A program made the position numbers and the translations under genes. From Nitriliruptorales bacterium (GTDB lineage Bacteria; Actinomycetota; Nitriliruptoria; Euzebyales; Egibacteraceae), in contig SLNF01000329.1 in NCBI GenBank assembly GCA_007133145.1, forward strand, positions 1 through 19,321: 19,321 bases of DNA, read 5' to 3'. A model generated the notes under the pieces. It searched no databases, had not been told where the DNA came from, and saw only the letters and a list, made by a program, of their open reading frames with translations. Below, piece after piece: positions 1 to 7,356 of this stretch. The first letter of the stretch is position 1. Every line of letters starts with the position of its first letter.

Positions 1-432
1 GAGCCCGTCGCCGAGCGTGGCGGGGTCACGTGGGTCAACGACTCGAAGGCGACGAATCCCCACGCCGCCGCGGCCGCCCTCGAAGCCCATCGCAGCGAGG
101 CGCCGAGGATCGTCTGGATCGCCGGGGGCCTCGCCAAGGGGCTCGAGTTCTCCGCCCTGGCACCGGCGCTGAGGGAGCATGTCCGCGCGGCGATCACCAT
201 CGGCGCGAGCGGACCGGAGCTCGCCGCACTCGCCCGCGCCGAGGGCCTGGAGGCCACCGAGGCCGGCACCCTCGAGCGCGCGGTCGCCTTCGCGGCGGCC
301 ACGGCCCGTCCCGGTGACGTCGTCCTGCTCGCGCCGGCCTGCGCCTCGATGGACCAGTTCGTCGACTACGCCGCCCGCGGGGACGCCTTCCGCCGGGCGG
401 TCGCCGCCCTCGACGAGGAGGTCGGTGCATGA
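1..432 (+). CDS. murD: MurD C-terminal part (UDP-MurNAc-L-alanine:D-glutamate ligase), 5' end outside window
   Basis: The window opens in frame inside this gene, and 143 residues are readable to the TGA at 430-432. MurD is the cytoplasmic ATP-dependent ligase that adds D-glutamate to UDP-MurNAc-L-Ala in peptidoglycan precursor synthesis. The visible part is the C-terminal ligase domain. It has the family signature NDSKATNPHA near its start, then the GGLAKGLEF stretch (usually GGxDKGxDF, so the Asp is replaced by Ala) and LLAPACASMDQFVDYAARGDAF, the usual MurD ending (SPACASFDxFxxYxxRGxxF). The N-terminal UDP-binding domain and central ATPase domain lie upstream of the window. The stop overlaps the ftsW start in an ATGA, which implies co-transcription and coupled translation. 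The family call is secure; only the missing 5' end limits the entry. Confidence 0.95.
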   Translation, partial: EPVAERGGVTWVNDSKATNPHAAAAALEAHRSEAPRIVWIAGGLAKGLEFSALAPALREHVRAAITIGASGPELAALARAEGLEATEAGTLERAVAFAAATARPGDVVLLAPACASMDQFVDYAARGDAFRRAVAALDEEVGA

Positions 433-1625
433 GGGCTTGGCTCGCCACCCGACTGCCGCGACCCGGCCCCGCCGTGGGCCGGATGACCCCCGAGGCGGCG
501 ATCCTCGTCGCCACCGTCGCCGTGCTCCTCCTGCTCGGGCTCGTCATGAGCTTCTCCGCCTCGTTCGTGCGCTCGACGGTGGAGACCGGCGACCCCTTCG
601 GCATCTTCCGCCGCCAGCTCGGGTGGGCGCTCGTCGGGCTCATCCCGCTGCTCGTGCTCGCGCGCAGCGACCCCCAGCAGTGGCGGCGCTTCGCGACACC
701 GCTGCTCCTGCTCGCCCTCGTCCTCTCGGCGCTCGTGCTCGTGCCGAGCATCGGGCTCGAGGCCCACGGCGCGCGTCGCTGGCTGGCGGTCGGACCGGTC
801 ACGCTGCAGCCCAGCGAGCTGCTCAAGCTCGCCGTCCCGCTCTACCTCGCCCATGTCCTCGCGCGACGCTGGCGGCGCGTGCGCAGCGGGGACCTCCACG
901 CCCTGCTCATGCCGGCGGTGCCACTCATCGTCCTCGTCGCGGGGCTCGTCATCGCCGAGCCCGACCTCGAGACCTCGGCGCTGCTCGTGGCGATCGGCGG
1001 CCTCGTCCTCTTCACCGCGGGCCTGCCGACGCGGCTGCTCGTGATGGGCGGCGTCGGGCTCGCCGGCTTCGCCCTCGTGGCGATCACCCAGGTGGAGTTC
1101 CGGGTCGCACGCATCACCGCCTGGCTCGACCCGATGGCCGACCCCTCCAACCTCGGCTACCAGAGCGTCCAGGGCTTCCTCGCCCTCGGCTCCGGTGGCT
1201 GGCTGGGCACCGGCCTCGGCCAGGGCCGGGGCAAGTGGCTCTACCTGCCCAACGCCGACACCGACTTCATCTTCGCGATCATCGGTGAGGAGCTTGGCCT
1301 CGTCGGCGCGCTCGCGACGCTGCTGCTCTACGCCGCCCTCGCCGTCGGTGGGGTGCGCACCGCGCGGCTCGCGGCCGACCCCTTCGGCCGTCTCCTCGCG
1401 GTGGGCATCACCGGCTGGCTGCTCATGCAGGCGACGATGAACATCGGCTCGGTCGTCGGGCTGCTGCCGGTGACCGGGGTGACCCTCCCGCTCGTGAGCG
1501 TGGGCGGCTCCTCGCTCGTCGTGACGATGACGGGAGTGGGTGCCCTGCTCGCGATCGCCCGGACGACCCGACCGCCGCTGGCCGCCGCCGAGGAGTCAGC
1601 CCGTCGAGATGGAGCCCAGCGATGA
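429..1625 (+). CDS. ftsW: FtsW, septal SEDS peptidoglycan glycosyltransferase
   Basis: This 398-residue multi-pass membrane protein belongs to the SEDS family, which polymerises lipid II into septal glycan with a partner class B PBP. Hydrophobic segments fill the chain from about residue 23 to 378. Family motifs are RRWLAVGPVTLQPSELLK (116-133), AEPDLETS (176-183, usually EPDLGT), QSVQGFLALGSGGWLGTGLG (245-264), NADTDFIFAIIGEELG (275-290) and LLPVTGVTLPLVSVGGSSL (345-363). D279 corresponds to the essential SEDS aspartate. The ATG at 429 lies in the murD stop (ATGA); an in-frame ATG at 483 would drop 18 arginine/proline-rich residues and cannot be excluded. FtsW is preferred over RodA because of the murD-murC-ftsQ context. 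The gene order is unusual because murG, which normally follows, is absent and murC starts at once. Confidence 0.95.
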   Translation: MRAWLATRLPRPGPAVGRMTPEAAILVATVAVLLLLGLVMSFSASFVRSTVETGDPFGIFRRQLGWALVGLIPLLVLARSDPQQWRRFATPLLLLALVLSALVLVPSIGLEAHGARRWLAVGPVTLQPSELLKLAVPLYLAHVLARRWRRVRSGDLHALLMPAVPLIVLVAGLVIAEPDLETSALLVAIGGLVLFTAGLPTRLLVMGGVGLAGFALVAITQVEFRVARITAWLDPMADPSNLGYQSVQGFLALGSGGWLGTGLGQGRGKWLYLPNADTDFIFAIIGEELGLVGALATLLLYAALAVGGVRTARLAADPFGRLLAVGITGWLLMQATMNIGSVVGLLPVTGVTLPLVSVGGSSLVVTMTGVGALLAIARTTRPPLAAAEESARRDGAQR

Positions 1626-3010
1626 CGACGACCGCGATCGCCCCCGGCGCCCACGTCCACCTCGTCGGGATCGGCGGGGTCGGCATGAGCGCCCTCGCCC
1701 AGCTGCTCCTCGAGCGCGGCCACCCCGTGAGCGGCAGCGACCTGCGCGGTGGACGCACGACCGTCGCCCTCGAGGCGATGGGGGCGCGCATCCACGTCGG
1801 TCACGACGCCGCGCATCTCGCCGACGCCGACGTCGTCGCGGTGTCGACGGCGATCCCCGAGCGCAACCCTGAGGTTGCCGCCGCCCGGCAGCGCGGTGTC
1901 ACGGTGCTGCGGCGCGCCGAGCTGCTCGCGGCGCTCATCGAGGGGCAGCGCGGGTTGCTCATCGCCGGCACGCATGGCAAGACGACGACGACGGCGATGA
2001 CCACCGTCGCGCTGCAGGCGGCCGGACGCGACCCCTCCTTCGCGATCGGAGGGCGGCTGCACGAGGCCGGCACGAGTGCCCACCACGGCAGCGGGGACGT
2101 CTTCGTCGCCGAGGCCGACGAGTCCGACTCCTCCTTCCTCGTCTTCACCCCCGACTGCGCCGTCGTGACGAACGTCGAGCTCGACCACCACGACCACTTC
2201 GCCGACGTTGAGGCGGTGGACGAGGCCTTCCGCGGCTTCCTCGCCCGCCGCAGCACCGGTGCCCCCGCGATCGTCTGTCTCGACGACGCGGGGGTCCGCC
2301 GTCTCGTCGACGACGTCGCCGAGCCGGTCGTGACCTACGGGCGCGACGCCGCCGCGGACCTGCGCATCCTCGACGAGGCCTACGGTCCGGAGGGCTCGGC
2401 GTTCACCCTGCGCGTCGACGGTGGTGACCTCGGGCCGGTGTCGCTGCGCCTGCCCGGCCCGCACAACGTCGCCAACGCCGCCGCGGCGCTCGGCGCGGCG
2501 CGGTGGGCCGGGGCCGACCTCGCTGCCGCCGCCGAGGGTCTCGCGCGCTACGGCGGCACCCAGCGCCGCTTCCAGCGCCTCGGCGAGGCCGCGGGGGTCA
2601 CGGTGATCGACGACTACGCCCATCATCCGACCGAGCTGCGCGCCACCCTCGAGGCCGCCCGCCAGCACCACCCCGTTGGCCGGGTCGTCGCGGTCTTCCA
2701 ACCCCACCGCTACTCACGGACCGCCGCGCTGGGTGAGGCGCTCGGCGAGGCCCTCGCCGCCGCCGACCTCGCGATCGTCGCCGACGTCTACGGCGCAGGG
2801 GAGACCCCCGTGGCCGGGATCAACGGCGGGCTCGTCGCCGACGCGGTCGCTGCGCGGGGCGGCGCCGCCCGCTTCGTCAGCACCGGTGAGCCCCTCCTCG
2901 AGGTCGTCGTCGAGGCTGTCGAGCGGGGTGACCTCGTGCTCACCCTGGGGGCGGGCGACATCACCGAGCTCGGGCCCCAGTTGCTGCGTCGCCTCGGCGG
3001 CGGGGCATGA
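1622..3010 (+). CDS. murC: MurC, UDP-N-acetylmuramate:L-alanine ligase
   Basis: This 462-residue cytoplasmic ligase adds L-alanine to UDP-MurNAc, the first step of stem-peptide assembly. The N-terminal nucleotide-sugar-binding domain has HLVGIGGVGMSALA (13-26). The central ATPase domain has the P-loop GTHGKTTTT (116-124), EADESDSSF (164-172) and NVELDHHDHF (184-193). The C-terminal ligase domain has DDYAHHPTE (330-338) and FQPHRYSR (359-366). GIGGVGM and DYAHHP separate MurC from MurD, MurE and MurF. Length is normal for the family. The ATG at 1622 overlaps the ftsW stop and the gene's own stop overlaps ftsQ, so it sits in a tightly coupled operon. In most actinobacteria murG comes immediately before it; here it does not. 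Confidence 0.97.
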   Translation: MTTTAIAPGAHVHLVGIGGVGMSALAQLLLERGHPVSGSDLRGGRTTVALEAMGARIHVGHDAAHLADADVVAVSTAIPERNPEVAAARQRGVTVLRRAELLAALIEGQRGLLIAGTHGKTTTTAMTTVALQAAGRDPSFAIGGRLHEAGTSAHHGSGDVFVAEADESDSSFLVFTPDCAVVTNVELDHHDHFADVEAVDEAFRGFLARRSTGAPAIVCLDDAGVRRLVDDVAEPVVTYGRDAAADLRILDEAYGPEGSAFTLRVDGGDLGPVSLRLPGPHNVANAAAALGAARWAGADLAAAAEGLARYGGTQRRFQRLGEAAGVTVIDDYAHHPTELRATLEAARQHHPVGRVVAVFQPHRYSRTAALGEALGEALAAADLAIVADVYGAGETPVAGINGGLVADAVAARGGAARFVSTGEPLLEVVVEAVERGDLVLTLGAGDITELGPQLLRRLGGGA

Positions 3011-3816
3011 GCGCCGCCGCACCACCTCGAGCGCCGATGGACGGCCGCATCGCCGAGCGGCGCGCCGAGGTCGCCGACCACCACCGACGCCGCCGGCGTC
3101 GGGGCCTTGCGAGCCTCGCGGTCCTCGCGATCCTCGCCGCGGCCGCCGGCGGGGTGCTCGCCTCCCCGCTGTTCGGCCTCGAGGAGGTCCGCGTGAGCGG
3201 GGTCGAGGGAGAGCGGGCCGCGGAGGTCCGCGACGCCGCGGGCCTCGTGTCAGGCACGCACCTCGTCACCGTCGACGTCGGTGGGGCGGCAGCGCGTGTC
3301 GCGGGCCTGCCCTGGGTGGGGGAGGCCGAAGTCCGGCGTGCCCCGCCCGCGGCGATCGAGATCGACGTCATCGCGCGGCGGCCCGCCGCCGCGGTCCACC
3401 TCGAGGACACGACCTGGACGGTCGACGCCTCCGGGGTCGTGCTCGCCGGGGGGGCACCCGCGGAGGCGCTCGCGATCGACGCGCCGAACTCCGTGCTCCC
3501 CGGACCCGGGGTGCGTGCCTCCGACGCCGCCGTCGTCAACGCCCTGACCTTCCACGCCGCGCTGCCTGACGCGCTCGCCGAGCGCGTCGTGCGCTACGAG
3601 GCCCGCAGCGGGCGCTCGCTGCGCATGCGCGTGGTTCCCGCCGAGGGCGAGGGGATCTGGGTGCGGGTCGGAGCCGCTGAGGACGTCGAGCGCAAGGCCG
3701 AGGCCCTCGAGCTGCTCCTCGAGCAGGCGGCACACCGCCTCGCTGAGGGTGGCGTCGCCGAGCTCGACGTGCGCGCGCCTGGCAACCCCGTGCTCGTGCC
3801 GCTCGACGATGGGTGA
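3007..3816 (+). CDS. ftsQ: FtsQ/DivIB cell division protein
   Basis: This 269-residue bitopic membrane protein scaffolds the divisome by linking FtsB/FtsL and the septal synthase. It has a short basic cytoplasmic tail with an arginine run at about 27-32, one membrane segment at about 34-53, a POTRA domain beginning at FGLEEVRVSGVEG (56-68), then a beta domain with LPWVGEAEVRRAPPAAIEI (about 105-123), typical of FtsQ. The ATG at 3007 overlaps the murC stop (ATGA). A second in-frame ATG at 3037 is possible but lacks that coupling. murB, often found between murC and ftsQ, is missing. This is the last gene before the ftsZ promoter gap. FtsQ is poorly conserved, so the call rests on topology, the POTRA start and position. 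Confidence 0.9.
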   Translation: MSAAAPPRAPMDGRIAERRAEVADHHRRRRRRGLASLAVLAILAAAAGGVLASPLFGLEEVRVSGVEGERAAEVRDAAGLVSGTHLVTVDVGGAAARVAGLPWVGEAEVRRAPPAAIEIDVIARRPAAAVHLEDTTWTVDASGVVLAGGAPAEALAIDAPNSVLPGPGVRASDAAVVNALTFHAALPDALAERVVRYEARSGRSLRMRVVPAEGEGIWVRVGAAEDVERKAEALELLLEQAAHRLAEGGVAELDVRAPGNPVLVPLDDG

Positions 3817-3861
3817 GGGCGGAGGGGCCACCGGCTCGGTCGCCCGGACGGGTGCGCATGG

Positions 3862-3890
3862 TTGACGGTCACGGACGAGGTGCGTAAGGT
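3862..3890 (+). promoter_or_regulatory. Predicted sigma-70-type promoter of the ftsZ transcription unit
   Basis: A -35 box TTGACG (3862-3867) is separated by exactly 17 bases from a -10 box TAAGGT (3885-3890). This matches the housekeeping consensus well for such a GC-rich genome. Transcription would start near 3897, giving a leader of roughly 195 bases before the ftsZ GTG at 4091. It lies 45 bases after the ftsQ stop in the only sizeable gap of the division cluster, so ftsZ can be expressed apart from the upstream mur/fts genes. I saw nothing else interpretable between about 3940 and 4079. No experimental start site is known to me. Confidence 0.6.
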
Positions 3891-3903
3891 CCCACCGATG
3901 AGG

Positions 3904-3937
3904 TTGACATAACTCTAACCCTCTACTTGAGGGTGAG
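3904..3937 (+). promoter_or_regulatory. AT-rich element with inverted repeat in the ftsZ leader (possible operator or 5' hairpin)
   Basis: A TTGACATAA string (3904-3912) is followed by an imperfect inverted repeat: CTAACCCTC (3915-3923), spacer TACTT, GAGGGTGAG (3929-3937), with 8 of 9 positions pairing. It stands out as an AT-richer island in very GC-rich DNA. It would lie just downstream of the predicted start site near 3897, so it could be an operator or a hairpin close to the 5' end of the ftsZ mRNA. The TTGACA could also be a second -35 box, but no good -10 box follows at normal spacing. I recall similar CCCTC/GAGGG elements before ftsZ in other actinobacteria; this is unverified. Confidence 0.5.
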
Positions 3938-4079
3938 GCATCGCCGGGCGGGTCGAGCACCGGCGAGCACCTCAGGCGCCGTCGCGCGGTCATGCGCCCC
4001 GAGGACCGGGGTGCGCCCGCGTCGCGGGGCGCCCGACCCGCACCACGACCTGGCCCCGCTGCCAGGCGCACCGAGGCGT

Positions 4080-4085
4080 AAGGAG
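4080..4085 (+). promoter_or_regulatory. Ribosome binding site of ftsZ
   Basis: AAGGAG ends 5 bases before the GTG at 4091. This fixes GTG as the ftsZ start and makes the first residues MAAPQNYLAV, consistent with the short N-terminal tail of FtsZ proteins. Confidence 0.8.
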
Positions 4086-4090
4086 CAGCC

Positions 4091-5269
4091 GTGGCGGCAC
4101 CACAGAACTACCTCGCGGTCATCAAGGTCGTCGGCATCGGCGGAGGCGGCGTCAACGCCGTCAACCGCATGATCGAGGCGGGACTCAAGGGCGTCGAGTT
4201 CGTCGCGGTCAACACCGACGCCCAGGCCCTGCTCATGTCCGATGCCGACGTCAAGCTCGACATCGGCCGCGAGCTCACTCGGGGCCTCGGCGCCGGCAGC
4301 GACCCCGACATCGGCCAGAAGGCCGCAGAGGAGCACCGCGACGAGATCGAGGAGGTCCTCAAGGGCGCTGACATGGTCTTCGTCACCGCCGGGGAGGGCG
4401 GAGGCACCGGCACCGGAGGCGCCCCGGTCATCGCCGAGGCTGCCAAGGGGCTCGGGGCCCTGACGATCGGCGTCGTCACACGCCCGTTCAGCTTCGAGGG
4501 CCGACGCCGCAGCGTCCAGGCCGAGAAGGGGATCGAGGACCTACGCGACGCCGTCGACACCCTCATCGTCATCCCCAACGACCGCCTCCTCGAGATCGCC
4601 GACGCCGACACCTCGATGCTCGCGGCCTTCCGGCTCGCCGACGACATCCTCCTGCACGGGGTGGCGGGCATCACCGACCTCATCACGACACCGGGGCTCA
4701 TCAACACCGACTTCGCCGACGTGTCGGCGATCATGCGTGATGCCGGCAGCGCCCTCATGGGGATCGGTCGCGCCCGCGGTGAGAACCGCGCCCTCGAGGC
4801 CGCGCGGATGGCGGTCTCCTCGCCGCTGCTCGAGGCCTCGATCGACGGCGCTCGCGGGGTCCTGCTCACGATCTCCGGCGGCAGCGACCTCGGGCTCCAC
4901 GAGGTCAACGAGTCCGCCGAGGTCATCGCCCAGGCGGCGGACCCCGACGCCAACATCATCTTCGGCACGGTGATCGACGACGCGCTCGGCGACGAGGTGA
5001 AGATCACCGTCATCGCCGCCGGCTTCGATGTCGACCTGTCCTCCTCGGCGCCGGCCGCCGAACCGGCTCACCAGCAGCCCCAGCCCCAGCCCTCCCCGCT
5101 GGCCGGCTACGGCCTCGCCGATGACGAGGAGGACGACGACGACCTCTTCGGCGGTACCGAGGAGGCGTCCGCAGCGTCGCAGGAGCGCGGCCCGCGACCG
5201 CCGCTGCTACTCGAGGACGATGACGACGATGACGACGACCTCGACATCCCCAGCTTCCTCAAGCAGTGA
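4091..5269 (+). CDS. ftsZ: FtsZ, tubulin-like cell division GTPase
   Basis: This 392-residue protein forms the cytoplasmic Z ring that recruits the divisome. The GTPase domain has GIGGGGVNAVNRM (15-27), the tubulin signature in TAGEGGGTGTGGAP (99-112; the TAGE form is usual in actinobacteria), VVTRPFSFEGRRR (128-140) and the T7 synergy loop NTDFADVSAIM (205-215) that completes the GTPase site of the next subunit. The activation domain ends near residue 315. A linker follows with a QPQPQPSP stretch, an acidic patch DDEEDDDD (about 344-351) and eight aspartates in a row (376-383) directly before the C-terminal tail LDIPSFLK (384-391), which binds SepF. It starts with GTG behind AAGGAG, under its own predicted promoter, and its stop overlaps the next start. 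Confidence 0.98.
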   Translation: MAAPQNYLAVIKVVGIGGGGVNAVNRMIEAGLKGVEFVAVNTDAQALLMSDADVKLDIGRELTRGLGAGSDPDIGQKAAEEHRDEIEEVLKGADMVFVTAGEGGGTGTGGAPVIAEAAKGLGALTIGVVTRPFSFEGRRRSVQAEKGIEDLRDAVDTLIVIPNDRLLEIADADTSMLAAFRLADDILLHGVAGITDLITTPGLINTDFADVSAIMRDAGSALMGIGRARGENRALEAARMAVSSPLLEASIDGARGVLLTISGGSDLGLHEVNESAEVIAQAADPDANIIFGTVIDDALGDEVKITVIAAGFDVDLSSSAPAAEPAHQQPQPQPSPLAGYGLADDEEDDDDLFGGTEEASAASQERGPRPPLLLEDDDDDDDDLDIPSFLKQ

Positions 5270-6078
5270 GCGTCGGGGTCGGCACCGAGCAGCGCCGGGC
5301 GGCGGTGGCCACCGGCGGCCTCCGCGACCACCAGGTTCGCGTGGCCTTCGGCGGGCGCCACCCGAGCCTGCCCGGTGAGGGCAACGTCTCGCTCGTCGTC
5401 GGTGGCGGCGATCCGCTCGCCGCGCGTCGCGCCCTGCTCGCCGAGGTCGGCGTCGGGACCGACGCAGCCGTCGTCATGGAGCAGGTCCACGGCGCGGCGG
5501 TCGCCGTCGTCGGGCGCGACGACCGCGGACGGGGGGTCCGGGAGCACGACGACGCGATCGCCGACGTCGACGCTCTCGCGACGTTCGACGACGACGTCGC
5601 GCTGCTCGTCATGACCGCCGACTGCGTGCCGGTCCTCGTCGCCGACCCGTGGGGCGGCGTCGGCGTGGCCCACGCCGGCCGTGCGGGCGTCCTCGCCGGG
5701 GTCGTGCCGGCACTGCTCGACGCGCTCGCGCCGCGTGACCCCGGTGCCCTCGTCGCCCTGCTCGGACCGGCGATCGACGGTTGCTGCTACGAGCTCGACG
5801 CCGCGTCGGCCGAGGCCCTCGCCGCGGCACAGCCCACGGCCGCGGCCCGCACGACCTGGGGCAGCCCGAGTGCGGACCTGCGCAGGGCCGTGGCCGCGCA
5901 GCTCGCCGCGGCCGGCGTCGCGCGCGTCGAGATCGTCGGGGGCTGCACGCGGTGCACCCACCCACGGCACTTCAGCCACCGTGCCGAACCCGGTGCGGGG
6001 CGTCACGGCAGCGTCATCGTGCGCCGGCGGGCGCGGGGGGTCGTCGACGGGGCGCCGCTGCCGGGGACCGACCGATGA
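5266..6078 (+). CDS. pgeF: PgeF/YfiH multicopper-oxidase-fold (laccase domain) protein
   Basis: This 270-residue protein belongs to the family once called laccase-domain or YfiH. Members have been linked to peptidoglycan editing in E. coli and to purine nucleoside phosphorylase or adenosine deaminase activity in vitro. Metal-site residues are visible: H75 in MEQVHG (71-76), C120 in MTADCVPVL (116-124) and H136 in VAHAG. GPAIDGCCYEL (167-177) and the C-terminal CTRCTHPRHFSHR (227-239) are also typical. The usual HAGWRG is HAGRAG here, so the tryptophan is missing. The start is a GTG at 5266 inside the ftsZ stop (GTGA), so translation is coupled to ftsZ. ftsZ-pgeF-yggS is the standard actinobacterial order. 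The real substrate in the cell is unsettled. Confidence 0.92.
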   Translation: MSVGVGTEQRRAAVATGGLRDHQVRVAFGGRHPSLPGEGNVSLVVGGGDPLAARRALLAEVGVGTDAAVVMEQVHGAAVAVVGRDDRGRGVREHDDAIADVDALATFDDDVALLVMTADCVPVLVADPWGGVGVAHAGRAGVLAGVVPALLDALAPRDPGALVALLGPAIDGCCYELDAASAEALAAAQPTAAARTTWGSPSADLRRAVAAQLAAAGVARVEIVGGCTRCTHPRHFSHRAEPGAGRHGSVIVRRRARGVVDGAPLPGTDR

Positions 6079-6773
6079 GCACGCCGGACCTCGCAGCGCG
6101 GGTCACCGACCGCCTCGCCGAGGTACGCGAGCGCGCGCATGAGGCCGCACGGCGGTCGGGACGCTCGCCCCACGCGCTCACGATCGTGGCCGTGGCCAAG
6201 ACCTTCCCCCCCGAGGTCGTCGCCGCCTTGCGCGACGCCGGGCACCTCGACATCGGCGAGAGCCGCGCGCAGGAGCTCGTCGCGAAGGTCGACGAGCTCG
6301 GTCCCGGGCTGCGCTGGCACTTCGTCGGGCGGCTCCAACGCAACAAGGTCGCCGCGGTCGTGGCCCGTGCGAGCCTCGTGCACTCGGTCGACCGGCTGCC
6401 CCTGGCCGAGGCCATCGCGCGCCACGCGGGCGAGCAGGGCAAGGTCCAGCCCGTGCTCGTCCAGGTCAACGTGGGCGCGGACCCCGCCAAGGCGGGCTTC
6501 TCCCTCGAGGAGGCCACCGAGGCGGTGGGGCGGGTGCGGGCCCTCGACGGGCTCGCCTGCCAGGGGCTCATGACGCTGCCGCCACTCGAGGGGGACCCCC
6601 GCGAGCCCTTCGCCCGCCTGCGTGCGCTGCGCGACGAACTGCGTGCGACCTACCCGGAGGTGCAGCACCTCTCGATGGGAATGTCGGCGGACTTCGAGAC
6701 GGCCATCGAGGAAGGTGCGACGATGGTACGGCTCGGAGAAGCCATCTTCGGACGACGCGACGCCAAGGCCTGA
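6075..6773 (+). CDS. yggS: YggS/PLPBP family pyridoxal-phosphate homeostasis protein
   Basis: This 232-residue PLP-binding barrel protein has no known catalytic role in the family. Members keep PLP and amino-acid pools in balance. K42 in VAVAKTFPPE (38-47) is the expected PLP lysine. GESRAQELVAK, WHFVGRLQRNK and the phosphate-binding end MSADFETAIEEGATMVRLGE then AIFG are family hallmarks. The frame stays open far upstream, but the ATG at 6075 overlaps the pgeF stop (ATGA) and gives the normal length, so it is preferred. The gene lies between pgeF and sepF. In other Gram-positive bacteria this position has led people to suspect a link to division, which the sequence itself does not show. Confidence 0.95.
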   Translation: MSTPDLAARVTDRLAEVRERAHEAARRSGRSPHALTIVAVAKTFPPEVVAALRDAGHLDIGESRAQELVAKVDELGPGLRWHFVGRLQRNKVAAVVARASLVHSVDRLPLAEAIARHAGEQGKVQPVLVQVNVGADPAKAGFSLEEATEAVGRVRALDGLACQGLMTLPPLEGDPREPFARLRALRDELRATYPEVQHLSMGMSADFETAIEEGATMVRLGEAIFGRRDAKA

Positions 6774-6780
6774 GCCCGAC

Positions 6781-6786
6781 AGGAGG
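6781..6786 (+). promoter_or_regulatory. Ribosome binding site of sepF
   Basis: AGGAGG ends 8 bases before the ATG at 6795. A competing ATG at 6788, in another frame, is too close to it to be served well and opens a non-family protein, so 6795 is the start. Confidence 0.8.
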
Positions 6787-6794
6787 CATGGGAG

Positions 6795-7331
6795 ATGTCG
6801 AGCAAGTGGAAGCGCGCCCTCGGCTACCTCGGCCTCGTCGAGGAATACGACGAGGAGTACGACGAGGACATCGAGGAGGCGCCACCGCCGCCACGTCGGG
6901 CGCCCGAGCCCGCCTCCCCGGCGGGGCCCGCCGCGACCCCGCGGCCCGAGCAGACCAACGTGCGGCGCATCGCCCCGGCTCGACCCGACCGCGCGCCCTC
7001 GCTCGCGCCGGCCCCAGAGCCCGAACCCGCCACGCAGCCGACGGCGGCGGCGGGGGCGAAGGTCCACCTCACGAGCCCCACGACGTTCAACGACGTCGAG
7101 GAGGTCGGCGAGCGCTTCCGCAACGGCATCCCGGTCATCATGAACCTCGCCGGGGCCAGCGAGAGCGTGGCCAAGCGCATGCTCGACTTCGCCTCGGGGC
7201 TCATCTTCGGCCTCGACGGCCGCATCGAGCGCGTCGGCGACCGGGTGTTCCTGCTCACGCCACTGGGCGTCGATGTCTCGAGCGAGGAGCGTCAGCGCCT
7301 CGGCGAGCGCGGCTTCTTCAACCAGGCCTGA
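6795..7331 (+). CDS. sepF: SepF, FtsZ membrane anchor
   Basis: This 178-residue protein anchors FtsZ to the membrane in bacteria without FtsA, as in actinobacteria. Residues 1-15 (MSSKWKRALGYLGLV) form the expected amphipathic membrane-binding helix. An acidic stretch (about 16-29) and a long proline/alanine-rich linker (about 30-88) follow. The conserved SepF core runs from about 89 to 165, with TFNDVEEVGERFRNGIPVIM (97-116), AKRMLDFASGLIFGLDG (126-142) and VFLLTP (151-156). It normally binds the FtsZ C-terminal tail, seen here as LDIPSFLK. AGGAGG at 6781-6786 fixes the start. It is 21 bases downstream of yggS and in the same operon as ftsZ. Confidence 0.95.
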   Translation: MSSKWKRALGYLGLVEEYDEEYDEDIEEAPPPPRRAPEPASPAGPAATPRPEQTNVRRIAPARPDRAPSLAPAPEPEPATQPTAAAGAKVHLTSPTTFNDVEEVGERFRNGIPVIMNLAGASESVAKRMLDFASGLIFGLDGRIERVGDRVFLLTPLGVDVSSEERQRLGERGFFNQA

Positions 7332-7356
7332 TCCGCGACGAACGGCCACGGCGACG

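Noticed and set aside
1328..2707. Long open frame (459 codons) on the minus strand across ftsW and murC
   Set aside because: It is antisense to two certain genes and its translation is a Gly/Arg/Asp-rich string without family motifs; it comes from the scarcity of stops in very GC-rich DNA.
3817..3845. Possible terminator after ftsQ (GGGCG ... CGCCC)
   Set aside because: Only five pairs with a long, poorly paired interior and no T-run follow.
4003..4053. GC-rich inverted-repeat-like segment before ftsZ
   Set aside because: GGTGCG/CGCACC and GGGCGCCC pairings exist, but in such GC-rich DNA short pairings are expected by chance and no extended stem could be confirmed by eye.
5781..6074. Extension of the yggS frame into pgeF
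   Set aside because: The extra residues are arginine-rich and out of family; the ATG at 6075 overlaps the pgeF stop and gives the normal YggS length.
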